In this document: one piece after another, positions 29,093-37,839 of the stretch
How positions within the stretch are numbered: position 1 is the stretch's first letter
How the letters are laid out: each line of letters begins with the position of its first letter
Notes under the pieces: generated by a model
Database searches by the model: none
Told to the model about the DNA's origin: nothing
What the model saw: the letters and a program-made list of their open reading frames with translations, nothing else
Program-made: the position numbers and the translations under genes
Source: Nostoc paludosum FACHB-159
GTDB lineage: Bacteria > Cyanobacteriota > Cyanobacteriia > Cyanobacteriales > Nostocaceae
Length of the DNA: 64,000 bases
NCBI RefSeq assembly: GCF_014698835.1
Contig: NZ_JACJTU010000011.1
Location: forward strand, 62,001 to 126,000
Reading direction: 5' to 3'

Positions 29093-29548
29093 ATGGTGAG
29101 AGGATTGAGAGTTAGTATGCTGCTGTTGGCAGTCTTGGGAAATTTGGCATGGTCATTTACTGCTAAGGCAGGTTATAACGGCAAACTCACCGTGGAAATT
29201 GATGGATTGAAAAATAAACAAGGACAAGTTTGTGCGAGTATATTTGCTAGTAGTCAAGGATTTCCTAACCAACGCGATCGCATTTTACAAAAACAGTGTA
29301 TTGAAATTACTGATACTCCCTTATTGATGACTTTTGATAACTTAAAAGCAGGTAATTATGCCGTTGCTGTGATCCACGATCAAAATAGCGATCGCACTCT
29401 CAATCGTAATACTTTTGGTATGCCCGTCGAAGGCTTTGGATTTTCCAGAAACCCAGAAATTAGGACAAGTGCGCCTAAATTTAGCGAAGCAGTATTTTTG
29501 GTAGCAGGCCCGAACACTAATATCCAAGTTCAATTGAAATATTTTTAG
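29093..29548 (+). CDS. Secreted DUF2141 domain protein
   Basis: A 151-residue product with a signal peptide (VSMLLLAVLGNLAWSF, cleavage near AKAG, residue about 27) and a DUF2141 beta domain: KLTVEIDGLKNKQGQVCASIF, TFDNLKAGNYAVAVIHDQN and the conserved GFGFSRNP near the end. The family is periplasmic or surface located and of unknown function. ATG follows AAAGGACAAATTTT. It is a single gene between repeat-rich gaps. Confidence 0.88.
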   Translation: MVRGLRVSMLLLAVLGNLAWSFTAKAGYNGKLTVEIDGLKNKQGQVCASIFASSQGFPNQRDRILQKQCIEITDTPLLMTFDNLKAGNYAVAVIHDQNSDRTLNRNTFGMPVEGFGFSRNPEIRTSAPKFSEAVFLVAGPNTNIQVQLKYF

Positions 29549-29554
29549 AAAAAT

Positions 29555-29761
29555 GGCTACAGTCTACACACAAGTCAGATCCAGTTTTATCCCAATACCC
29601 TTGGAATAAGCTCCAAAGCCGTCATGTAGAGACGCGATTTATCGCGTCTAAAAGACTGACTCGTTAGAAAGACTTGGGTAAATCGTCGTCTCTACAGAAA
29701 ATCTACTCGTCAATTATTCCTTGACAGACTAATATTTCCGACTTGTGTGTATACCGTAGCC
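29555..29761. mobile_element. MITE-like element, ACACACAAGTC family, copy 1
   Basis: Ends ggctacagtctacacacaag(tc) and (ga)cttgtgtgtataccgtagcc are 22-bp inverted repeats with two mismatches. The 207-bp unit has no coding capacity and carries a nested palindrome, agacgcgat/atcgcgtct, at 29630-29649. The same termini bound a second element at 39382-39541. No target duplication is visible. Confidence 0.7.
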
Positions 29762-29852
29762 CCGCTTGCAGGTTATGGTAAGCGTTTAAGCTGAAGTTGG
29801 CACTAATGACAGCTTTTGAATTGTGACTCCTGAATTTAGAACTCTGTTGTAA

Positions 29853-31004
29853 TTACGAATTACTATGTAAATCTTCTGATATATTCTTTTGTTCTGGCAA
29901 AGCACGTATTCTATTCATTTGACTTAAAGCGTATCGTGCTGTTGCTTGTACTTCAGCATCAGGATCTTCTAGTGCATGGCACAATATCTGACTCATTTGG
30001 CTCATCATGTCATAAACACGAGTCAAGTCACGGATTGCATTTTGCCGCACTTGTGGATTTTCATCTTGCATGGACATTGCCAAAGCACGATTCATTGGTT
30101 TGAGTGTGCGGGCGCCAATTTCGGCTAAAGCTGCCAAAATTAAACTGCTTTCTTGAGAATCAGCATCAATCATTAAGTCAACCATTGGCTGAATTGCCCT
30201 AGAATCTCCCTGTTGACCCAAATCCCAAATCGCCTTGCGCCGCTTGGTTGGGTCAGGACTGCGTAAGTCTTGAATTAATTCGTCAACGATATTGAGCTTA
30301 GCAAGACGGGAAGTTTTTTCTGGTAGCAGCAATTGTGTAGTTGCTGGTAGCTTATTTCTCTGGGAACTAGTTAAATTTTCTGAGGAAGGTGCTGTAACGG
30401 CATCTTTTTTCACTGGACTTAAACTTTTAGTATTTGATATTTCCGACCTTTGTACTTGTTTGACTTGACGAAACCACCTCAGCAGGAAAATCAATGCCCC
30501 AAAACTTCCAAGAACACCAACAGCAAATATTAACCACCAGAGAAAACCTCTTTCGGTTGGCTGGGGTTTTGCAGTTGGCTTGGGAGTTGCAGCACTAGAG
30601 ATAACAATTGGAGATTTAACAATTGGAGAACTAAACAGCTGAGTTTTGGCTGCTAAGGCTGCTTGCAGTCTTGTTTTTGTTTCTAAACCAACGATGCCAT
30701 CTACTTTTAAGCCCTTGACTTTTTGGAATTTAGCTACAGCGATTTCGGTAGTAACGCTATACTTCCCATCTACTGCGCCACTGTAGTATCCTAATTTTTT
30801 TAATTGGATTTGTAGTCTCTGTACATCCGACCCTTGGCTACCTAGTCCTAAAACAGGTGGACTAGCAGCAACCCTGGAATTAGCTTGTGCAAATTCTAAA
30901 ACTTCAGGTAGAGGGTTAGATGTAGCTGTGCTTGGGGTATTTGTATAAAAACCCAAGCAAGAAAAACAGGTAAATACCACGATTGAGGAACGGCATAGCC
31001 TCAT
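29853..31004 (-). CDS. Peptidoglycan-binding and HEAT-repeat membrane protein
   Basis: The 383-residue product starts with a signal-like segment (SSIVVFTCFSCLGFY), then a PG_binding_1 domain (GSQGSDVQRLQIQLKKLGYY, DGIVGLETKTRLQ, about 50-115), a membrane helix (LIFAVGVLGSFGALIFLL, about 155-175), a polar linker and C-terminal HEAT/armadillo repeats (RSPDPTKRRKAIWDLGQQGD, DPDAEVQATARYAL, about 245-370). This suggests an envelope protein that touches peptidoglycan outside and binds partners through HEAT repeats inside, though topology is inferred. Confidence 0.85.
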   Translation of the reverse strand: MRLCRSSIVVFTCFSCLGFYTNTPSTATSNPLPEVLEFAQANSRVAASPPVLGLGSQGSDVQRLQIQLKKLGYYSGAVDGKYSVTTEIAVAKFQKVKGLKVDGIVGLETKTRLQAALAAKTQLFSSPIVKSPIVISSAATPKPTAKPQPTERGFLWWLIFAVGVLGSFGALIFLLRWFRQVKQVQRSEISNTKSLSPVKKDAVTAPSSENLTSSQRNKLPATTQLLLPEKTSRLAKLNIVDELIQDLRSPDPTKRRKAIWDLGQQGDSRAIQPMVDLMIDADSQESSLILAALAEIGARTLKPMNRALAMSMQDENPQVRQNAIRDLTRVYDMMSQMSQILCHALEDPDAEVQATARYALSQMNRIRALPEQKNISEDLHSNS

Positions 31005-31181
31005 ATTGCAAGTTTCAGCCTGAACGTGCTTTTGAAGTCATCGATATTACAATACCTTCAAGATGCCCAAATGTTAAGTATTGTTTGTTATTTGTTATGG
31101 GGCATGGGGCATGGGAAGAGGACAAGGGGACAAGGGGAAAGATTTACTGCAACTTCTCCTGTGCCTCTTTGTACCCACTCC

Positions 31182-32222
31182 CTACTCCCTAGTGCCCACA
31201 GGATTAAATTTTTTAGCAGATGATTCTAAAACCGATTGCTGTATGTTGGCTTGTTCGCCAGTATTAATCTTGTCATTGTGCCCTGCTAAATTATCACGTT
31301 GGTTAATCAGGTAGATGCTGATTAAAGTTAGGAAAACACCTAGCCATTGTAATGGGCTGAGGAATTCTGAGAGAAAGAGGTTACCAAATAGTAAGGCAAA
31401 GATGGGTGTAAGAAAGGTGAGGGAACTTAGACTGGTGAGATTGCCACTGGAGGCAAAGTAGAAGAATAATCCGTAGGCGATCGCACTGCCAAATACGGTA
31501 GCATAACCCAAGGCCGCTAAATCAGATGCTCCTAAATTCTGCCATTGTTGGGATTCTACAACTGATGAAACTCCCCACAGCGGCAATCCTCCCAAAATCA
31601 TGTGCCAGCCTGTAGCGGTTACTGGGTCAGCATGTCGGCACACAAATCGAATCAACACTGTTCCTACTGCCATTGATAGGGCTGCTAGCAACATTAACCA
31701 TTCGCCACTAGCGAACAAATCTTGCCAGTTACCAATTGTGACATTTGCACCTGAGTCCAGAAGCTGAAAAATCCACTCGTCTGGTAAGCCAATTAAACTA
31801 ATACCCGTGACTCCCAAGCCTAATCCCAGCCATCCCCACAAACCAATGCGTTCCTGGAATAACCACAATGACAGCAAGGCCACAGCCAAGGGTTGGGAGT
31901 CAATCATCACAGACCCTAACCCAGCACTAGTTCTGACTAATCCCTCTGCCAAAAATCCTTGAAAAAGTGTCCCATCTACTAAGCCAAATAAGGCAATCCA
32001 TAGCCATGCAGCCCAACTTTTTGGCTGGGGTCTACCCATAAATGCTGCTGCTATCAAAATCAACACTCCAGCTGGTAACAGACGCACACCCGCCATGAAT
32101 AAAGGTGTTGTATGGGGTATCACTCCCTTCATTGCCACCATTGCTGTCCCCCATAGGAAAAAGGGGGCAACTAAAAAAACAGGAGCGAATGTCAGTCGTA
32201 ATGCACTGAGTTTCAGTTGCAT
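31182..32222 (-). CDS. EamA/DMT-family transporter
   Basis: A 346-residue membrane protein with about ten hydrophobic segments arranged as two EamA repeats (first half FFLWGTAMVAMKGVIPHTTP, second half GEWLMLLAALSMAVGTVLIRF). DMT family members export small metabolites or amino acids across the inner membrane; substrate not predictable. I chose the ATG at 32222 because the upstream extension would need a TTG at 32249 and is not hydrophobic. The C-terminal tail is polar. A repeat-bearing gap of 177 bp separates it from the PGRP-HEAT gene start, which runs the same way. Confidence 0.87.
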   Translation of the reverse strand: MQLKLSALRLTFAPVFLVAPFFLWGTAMVAMKGVIPHTTPLFMAGVRLLPAGVLILIAAAFMGRPQPKSWAAWLWIALFGLVDGTLFQGFLAEGLVRTSAGLGSVMIDSQPLAVALLSLWLFQERIGLWGWLGLGLGVTGISLIGLPDEWIFQLLDSGANVTIGNWQDLFASGEWLMLLAALSMAVGTVLIRFVCRHADPVTATGWHMILGGLPLWGVSSVVESQQWQNLGASDLAALGYATVFGSAIAYGLFFYFASSGNLTSLSSLTFLTPIFALLFGNLFLSEFLSPLQWLGVFLTLISIYLINQRDNLAGHNDKINTGEQANIQQSVLESSAKKFNPVGTRE

Positions 32223-33372
32223 GGGTTTGCAGGCGCTTTTATTTAACAAGCGTAAAAATTGCTTTACCCAATTTTACCGAATTATGTCGTTTTGTGAAGT
32301 AAAAATACTTGTGGTAGGCAACAGGCAAGAGGCAATAGGCAAGAGCAATAGGCTTAAAACTGTTCTGATGGCCATATTTAACAATCAGTTGATGTCCCAA
32401 TACTTGTCGGGTTTTGCATGTTGAACTCGGAATTTGGTTTGGGGAAAAGGGTAAAGGTTTTTTCTTTCCCCCTTCCCCTTCCCCTTTTCCCCAAAACCCG
32501 ACAAGTATTGGTTGATGTCCTAGTCTCACTGGCTACTGCTATATTTGTACCTTTAAACACCTGATGCTAGTTGCTAGGTGTGTTGATTTGAAGTGCTTTT
32601 GAATATTAAAAAATACAAAATTTGTGAATGAATGAATACTTAACCCATAATGCGAAAGGTTTGCAAAATAAGGCTTTTTTGACTCTCAACTTTTGAAAAC
32701 AGCTATTCCCAGAAGAAACCCACAACCAAGTATCAAAAAGGTTTCTTTCCCTGCTCTTTAGTTTCTATTTTCAAACTAGTCAATCACAAGAAAATCCCAC
32801 AACCGAGACATAAAAATATTTCTTTCCCTGTCATTAGTCAACAGTCAACACTATTTTCAAGGCAGATATGAAGTTTTATGTTTTATTGTTAGCTTTCGTT
32901 TCTTAATCAGCCAGTGTAGCTTAAACAAGAGCTTGAAAACAATGACTTTTGTAAGTACTCTTACGAAGATGAACAGTAGTTAAGAACTTAATTACATAAG
33001 TTGTGCTTTCTTACAATATGGAACAACTAATACGCTGAAATCTGGGTATTGTTCAGTGCAGAATACCAACAAATTTACATATATATAAGAATATATAAGA
33101 ATGAGGATACCTCGGTTTCTCAAGCCTAGATATCCCCTTGCAACATAACCTAACAGTAACTAAACTGTTAACTACATTTTAATAGCTAATTTTGGTTATT
33201 TAAATACTTCTTAAGGAGATTTATATATTCTTCCTTAAGTAGGATGAAAATGTAATGGAATTATAAAGATAGATGCCTGAATTCAAATTAATAGGTATTA
33301 ACGTATTTCTGTGCGCTTATACTGTATTATACAGGTGCATAAACGCTTTGTAATGCACCTGATTAGTACCTT
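32223..33372. other. Intergenic region with MITE and direct repeat
   Basis: About 1.15 kb without a supportable gene. It holds GGCAATA-type heptamers (32315-32350), a MITE with target duplication (32398-32510), an imperfect 49-bp direct repeat (32714-32762 and 32789-32838, sharing CCCACAACC and TTTCTTTCCCTG), then plain AT-rich DNA downstream of the ppx gene. Confidence 0.6.
32398..32510. mobile_element. MITE-like element with 19-bp perfect inverted repeats and 10-bp target duplication
   Basis: Ends caatacttgtcgggttttg and caaaacccgacaagtattg are perfect inverted repeats. The element is flanked directly on both sides by gttgatgtcc (32388-32397 and 32511-32520), the expected footprint of transposition. 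The 75-bp interior is G-rich on the left and C-rich on the right and encodes nothing, so it must have been moved by a transposase encoded elsewhere. Confidence 0.85.
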
Positions 33373-35022
33373 CTAGGAGAAACGAGCAACAGCAGATTTT
33401 TCTAAAGTCGCTACTAATTTCACACGGAATTCTTCTTCAAAGACTCCTTTTTTGTAATCTAAACTCCAGAGTTCTAAGGCACAATCATCATCCAATTGAG
33501 ATGGAAAAATCAACAGATTGACTTGCCGAAACTGAGGATAATATTCACATTGTACCTGAGCGATCGCCCCAATTTGTCGTCTATCTAATGCGACAGCTAA
33601 TCTTAATATGGCACTCAATTGGCTGACTATTTGTCGCTGATGTTTAGTTAGCAAACCCTGGTAATTTTCATGTTTTTTCTTGGGCGGCGATTTGCGATGA
33701 TAACGGGCTAAATTGGCAATAATTTCAATCTCAGTTTCTGTATAACCGAGTAATTCACCATTGCGAATTAGATAGTAGGAGTGCTTGTGGTGAGAGGAAT
33801 GGCTGACATAATGCCCGCAATTGTGTAGTATTGCAGCTGCCCAAAGTAATTGTCGCTCGTCGGCTCCCCAATGGTGTAGAACACCTTGCATTTGGTCAAA
33901 TAAACTCTGGGCAAATTTAGCGACGCGATCGCTATGTTCTAAATTAATGTGGTACTTATTAGCAAGCTTGAGAACATTGCGTTCCCGAACTGAACTTTGA
34001 TAGCGCAGTTTATCTTCAATTAAACCGTGAGTCAGCATCCAGTCTACAATTACACCTTCCCTCAGAGAACGTTCGCAAACTGTCACCAACTCAATACCCA
34101 AAAGGGTCATTGCTTCCTGTAAAATTACTGCCCCAGCCAGTATGACTTCTGACCGTTTCTCCGGCATTCCAGGGATAGTAGCCTTTTCGGCATTACTCAG
34201 TTTCCGTAACCGATTTACCAACTCCCGTAAATCTTTGAGACTGAATTGATAGCCATTGAGAGTAGAGGGAATACCACCAGACTTTTCCCGTGCATGAATC
34301 ATCGCCAGGGTTTCAATGGTGCCAGCCGTACCCACCAAACGTACAGATTCTCCCACCTCTAGATTTGCTTGTACTTCTTCTACAGAACGTTCCAACATTC
34401 CGCGTGCGTAAGCTTGGAGATATTGAAACTCAGTACTGCTAATGGGATCGGTAGTAATCAACTCGCTAGTGAGTCGCACTGCACCGACTTTAGTACTAGT
34501 GAGAGTACGAGCTTGGTGGCTGTCCCCTAAAATTAATTCTGTGGAACCGCCACCAATATCAATAATGATGTGGGGCTGGTTGTGGAATTCCATCCCCGAC
34601 AGTACACCAAGATAGATTCGTCGCGCTTCTTCTTGACCAGAAATCAAGTCAACGCTTAAACCCAACTCCGCTTTTATAGCGTGCAAAAAATCTTTACCAT
34701 TGGGGGCTTCGCGTACAGCACTAGTCGCCACAGCAATGATTGTTTCGGCATTCATCGTTTTGGCAACTTCTTGGAAGCGTCCTAAAGCAGCGATCGCCTT
34801 TCTAATTATTTCTGGTTTTAGTTCCCCTGTAGCAAGATTGCGATCGCCTAATCTGACGGTTTCTTTTTCTCTGGCAATAATGCTGAAAGCTGGTAGTGTG
34901 GGATCGATTCTTACCACTACCATGTGTAGAGAATTTGTCCCCAAATCAATGGCAGCAATAATCCGGTGTTGCTCAACTGGTTGAGTTGGAACACTCTCCC
35001 AGCTAGTCACTAAATTCTGCAT
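33373..35022 (-). CDS. ppx: Ppx/GppA exopolyphosphatase/guanosine pentaphosphatase
   Basis: A 549-residue ASKHA-fold phosphatase. The N-terminal half has AIDLGTNSLHMVVVRI, ATSAVREAPNG and IIDIGGGSTELILG, the family nucleotide/phosphate loops; the C-terminal half has an HD-like domain (ILHNCGHYVSHSSHH, AILRLAVALDR). It hydrolyses inorganic polyphosphate and possibly pppGpp, linking phosphate storage and stringent signalling. Length is typical of cyanobacterial Ppx. It is transcribed divergently from the UbiA-type gene across a 410-bp gap. Confidence 0.92.
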   Translation of the reverse strand: MQNLVTSWESVPTQPVEQHRIIAAIDLGTNSLHMVVVRIDPTLPAFSIIAREKETVRLGDRNLATGELKPEIIRKAIAALGRFQEVAKTMNAETIIAVATSAVREAPNGKDFLHAIKAELGLSVDLISGQEEARRIYLGVLSGMEFHNQPHIIIDIGGGSTELILGDSHQARTLTSTKVGAVRLTSELITTDPISSTEFQYLQAYARGMLERSVEEVQANLEVGESVRLVGTAGTIETLAMIHAREKSGGIPSTLNGYQFSLKDLRELVNRLRKLSNAEKATIPGMPEKRSEVILAGAVILQEAMTLLGIELVTVCERSLREGVIVDWMLTHGLIEDKLRYQSSVRERNVLKLANKYHINLEHSDRVAKFAQSLFDQMQGVLHHWGADERQLLWAAAILHNCGHYVSHSSHHKHSYYLIRNGELLGYTETEIEIIANLARYHRKSPPKKKHENYQGLLTKHQRQIVSQLSAILRLAVALDRRQIGAIAQVQCEYYPQFRQVNLLIFPSQLDDDCALELWSLDYKKGVFEEEFRVKLVATLEKSAVARFS

Positions 35023-35432
35023 CTAGTTTTCTCTCTGTATTAGTGATGGCAAACGGTGGTATGTCGGGGTAGCTGACCTGGTATTTGTTGCAACATACTT
35101 GCTCAAATTCAGTGCTGAGTTTTGAGTCAACAAGTGAAATTACTCACTTAGCATTGGTTACTCAGTTTGGTCGAGATTAACTGAGCTAAGTATATTCACC
35201 CTACTGCTTACAACTCCAGTGACTACTTAAATAACTTTAAAGTTGCCACTTGGGGTTATGTTTTTACAAATAACAAATAACGTTATTCTATAGATGTAAA
35301 GATGTGTGAATTATAGATTCGGGCATTGGGCATTGGGTATTGAGAATGGGGAAAGGTTAAAATTATCCCTTTTACCTTTAACCTTTTCCCCTGCTTCCAT
35401 GCCCCATGCCCCATGCCCCATGCCCAATAGTT
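35023..35432. other. Divergent promoter region with inverted heptamer arrays
   Basis: Lies between the divergent ppx and prenyltransferase genes. GGGCATT units at about 35322-35350 face CCCCATG units at 35397-35427 and could fold into a stem immediately upstream of the prenyltransferase start. The right array ends 6 bp before that ATG and itself supplies in-frame ATG codons that are probably not used. Confidence 0.6.
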
Positions 35433-36314
35433 ATGTTAACGACACCTGAACGCGACGAAAAACCAGTTTGGCTTGTGATTATCCGGCTTTTGCGCTGGCA
35501 TAAACCTGAAGGACGATTAATATTGATGATTCCTGCCCTGTGGGCTGTATTTTTGGCAGCTGCGGGGAAACCGCCTTTACCTCTGGTTGGCGTGATTGTA
35601 TTGGGTACTCTAGCCACAAGTGCAGCCGGCTGTGTTGTCAATGATTTGTGGGATAAAGATATCGATCCAGAAGTGGAGAGAACACGCGATCGCCCCCTTG
35701 CTTCTCGTGCTTTATCAGTGAAAGTTGGGATTGTCGTCGCGATCGTGGCGATGGCTTGTGCAGCAGTTCTGGCTTTTTATCTTAATCCCTTGAGTTTCTG
35801 GTTATCTGTGGCAGCGGTACCAGTAATTCTACTTTATCCAGGGGCAAAGCGGGTGTTTCCTATTCCACAATTAGTACTTTCCATAGCCTGGGGTTTTGCG
35901 GTATTGATTAGCTGGAGTGCGGTAACCCAAACTATCTCCCAGCCAACTTGGTTACTTTGGGGCGCAACTGTATTGTGGACATTGGGATTTGATACAGTTT
36001 ATGCCATGAGCGACAAAGAAGACGATCGCCGCATTGGTGTTAATTCTAGCGCTCTATTTTTTGGTAACTATGCGCCTGTGGCTATTGGAATTTTCTTTGC
36101 TGGCACAATCTTATTATTAGCTTGGTTAGGCATAGTTATAAACCTTCACCTACCTTTCTGGATTAGCCTTGCACTAGCCAGCATCGGCTGGATTTGGCAA
36201 TCTCTCCGATTAAGAGAGGAAAACTTACCTAACCCTGCTTATGGTGAGATGTTCCGACAAAATGTCTGGATTGGTTTTATCTTACTTGCTGGGATGATCG
36301 TTGGCTGTTTATAG
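35433..36314 (+). CDS. ubiA: UbiA-family 4-hydroxybenzoate polyprenyltransferase
   Basis: A 293-residue membrane protein with about eight hydrophobic helices. The two aspartate-rich motifs of prenyltransferases are NDLWDKDID (about residue 80) and DKEDD (about 200). It attaches a polyprenyl chain to 4-hydroxybenzoate, the committed step of plastoquinone synthesis in cyanobacteria. I chose ATG 35433; the upstream nine codons are repeat-derived. The sequence (VIIRLLRWHKPEGRLILMIP) matches the cyanobacterial solanesyltransferase type as I know it. Single gene. Confidence 0.88.
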   Translation: MLTTPERDEKPVWLVIIRLLRWHKPEGRLILMIPALWAVFLAAAGKPPLPLVGVIVLGTLATSAAGCVVNDLWDKDIDPEVERTRDRPLASRALSVKVGIVVAIVAMACAAVLAFYLNPLSFWLSVAAVPVILLYPGAKRVFPIPQLVLSIAWGFAVLISWSAVTQTISQPTWLLWGATVLWTLGFDTVYAMSDKEDDRRIGVNSSALFFGNYAPVAIGIFFAGTILLLAWLGIVINLHLPFWISLALASIGWIWQSLRLREENLPNPAYGEMFRQNVWIGFILLAGMIVGCL

Positions 36315-36386
36315 CAGGCAATAGGCAATAGACAAAGAAAGTCTATTGGGGCTGGGGTTTTACGATTAGTTTATGTCCTAAACTAT
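36312..36386 (+). repeat. Direct repeat, left copy
   Basis: Begins tagcaggcaataggcaat and ends ggttttacgattagtttatg plus tcctaaactat. A near copy lies at 37003-37090, in the same orientation. The two flank the 138-codon gene at 36505-36921. Confidence 0.65.
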
Positions 36387-36504
36387 ACGTCAAGTGCTAA
36401 GCTACTAAGCTTGAAAATTGCACAGTCACTTCTTAAGTTTGTTGAGTGTTGACGGTTAACAGTCAACCGCCAACACAAAAAGATATGCTGCACCCGACAG
36501 CTTA

Positions 36505-36921
36505 TCATTCAACATTAGACATCAGAAGCTTTGAGATCTCCGCATGTGCCAACACAGCAGCAGGTTCGCTCTGGAGGGCGTTATAATACTTTCTTTCAAA
36601 GGTATTACCTGTCTCTAAGGGCACAATTAAACTGCGGACATCGGCAATCAACTTTTGTAAATAATCCAGGGCTATTGGTTCATCTGCTGTCAGCATTTCA
36701 TCAATTTGCACAACAATCTCAGAAATCCGATGTAGCCAAGCAAATTGTTCGTGACCGATGACTAGTTGCAGAAGTTCTGTACTTGATACCCGTCCACTAA
36801 CCTGTTCGTAGGCGATGCGTTCTGTCTCCAGTAACATCTTGTGGAGGTACAATAATTTATTTCGCAAATCACGCAGATATTGATGTTGACGGATTCTTTG
36901 TAGAAGTGTGTTGGAAGTCAA
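36505..36921 (-). CDS. Conserved hypothetical helical protein
   Basis: The 138-residue product is almost wholly helical and charged, with LLYLHKMLLETERIAYEQ, LLQLVIGHEQFAWLHRISEIVVQIDEML and a tail FERKYYNALQSEPAAVLAHAE. This pattern recurs in small uncharacterised bacterial proteins, but I know no function. No signal peptide, no metal motif. It is bounded on both sides by copies of one direct repeat, so it may have been mobile as a unit, which is inference. Confidence 0.7.
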   Translation of the reverse strand: MTSNTLLQRIRQHQYLRDLRNKLLYLHKMLLETERIAYEQVSGRVSSTELLQLVIGHEQFAWLHRISEIVVQIDEMLTADEPIALDYLQKLIADVRSLIVPLETGNTFERKYYNALQSEPAAVLAHAEISKLLMSNVE

Positions 36922-37002
36922 TGTTAGCCATCCTCTCGTTACGATAGTCTTTAATAGCTTGAATAATTTCTGCTTTGGTATTTATCAACTAAAGTTCATG
37001 TG

Positions 37003-37090
37003 TAGCAGGCAATAGGCAATGGGCAATGGGCAATGGGCTTGAAAATCTTTTGATGTCAGGGTTTTACGATTAGTTTATGCCCTAAATTAT
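37003..37090 (+). repeat. Direct repeat, right copy
   Basis: Begins tagcaggcaataggcaat, contains extra GGGCAAT units, and ends gttttacgattagtttatg plus ccctaaattat; it matches 36312-36386 apart from the internal heptamer number and two transitions. Confidence 0.65.
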
Positions 37091-37124
37091 GCTTGAGCTG
37101 CTGTATCGATTTTTTTAGTAGGAC

Positions 37125-37155
37125 ACACTATAGCTAACATCTCTTTTTATAGTGT
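37125..37155. promoter_or_regulatory. Inverted repeat, candidate PadR operator
   Basis: Perfect 8-bp arms ACACTATA and TATAGTGT with a 15-bp spacer, 100 bp upstream of the PadR-type gene. PadR regulators usually bind inverted repeats near their own promoter, so autoregulation is plausible. Confidence 0.4.
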
Positions 37156-37254
37156 CATATCTCATATTTGATTAATCATATATTAGCATAAAGTTATAGC
37201 AAGTATGTAGATAGGAGCTATGAGTAAACAGTAAATTATGGAAAAACCGTTTTC

Positions 37255-37821
37255 ATGTCGCTAGCACATGTAATTCTCGGTCTTCTTCAGCAGCAAGCAA
37301 TGACGGGCTATGACCTAAAAACAAGCTGCTTCGACCAATGTATTGGCCATTTGTGGCCAGCAGACCAGGCACAAATTTATAGAACCCTGGAAAAGCTAGT
37401 TGAGCAAGGCTGTGTTACCTGTACGATTGAGATTCAGCACGATCGCCCTAACCGCAAAGTCTACACCATAACCGAATCAGGGAAAGCTGAATTAATCAGA
37501 TGGCTTGGTACTCACCAACCCTTACCGATTCTACGGGAACCATTGCTAGTTCAGTTGCAGTTTGCAGATCGATTGCCTAATGAAATGATTATTCATCTAT
37601 TAGAGCAGCAATTGGCGGCTCGAAACGAAAAGCTTGCCAAATGTGAAAATATCAATTTGCCAGTACTAGGCGACGAGTCTGCTAGCCGTGAGGAGGTAAT
37701 GCAAAGGCTGGTGCTGGAGTTGGTGATTCGTAGAGAACAGACTTATATTGATTGGTTGAAGACAGCAATCAAAGTTATTAGTCAGCAAGATCCACATTCA
37801 TCAGAATATCAAATTTTCTAA
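37255..37821 (+). CDS. PadR family transcriptional regulator
   Basis: A 188-residue DNA-binding protein with the PadR winged helix at the N-terminus (AHVILGLLQQQAMTGYDLK, WPADQAQIYRTLEKLVEQG, NRKVYTITESGKAEL) and a helical C-terminal dimerisation region (about 95-180). PadR proteins repress nearby genes and respond to phenolic or other small ligands. It starts 18 bp before the carotenoid oxygenase gene and in the same direction, so it probably controls that gene. Confidence 0.92.
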   Translation: MSLAHVILGLLQQQAMTGYDLKTSCFDQCIGHLWPADQAQIYRTLEKLVEQGCVTCTIEIQHDRPNRKVYTITESGKAELIRWLGTHQPLPILREPLLVQLQFADRLPNEMIIHLLEQQLAARNEKLAKCENINLPVLGDESASREEVMQRLVLELVIRREQTYIDWLKTAIKVISQQDPHSSEYQIF

Positions 37822-37839
37822 CTCTCATCAATCAGAAGA

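Larger units (their letters stand above)
36922..37254. other. Intergenic region upstream of padR-type gene
   Basis: Contains the right direct repeat copy (37003-37090) and the candidate operator at 37125-37155; otherwise AT-rich with no gene. Confidence 0.55.
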
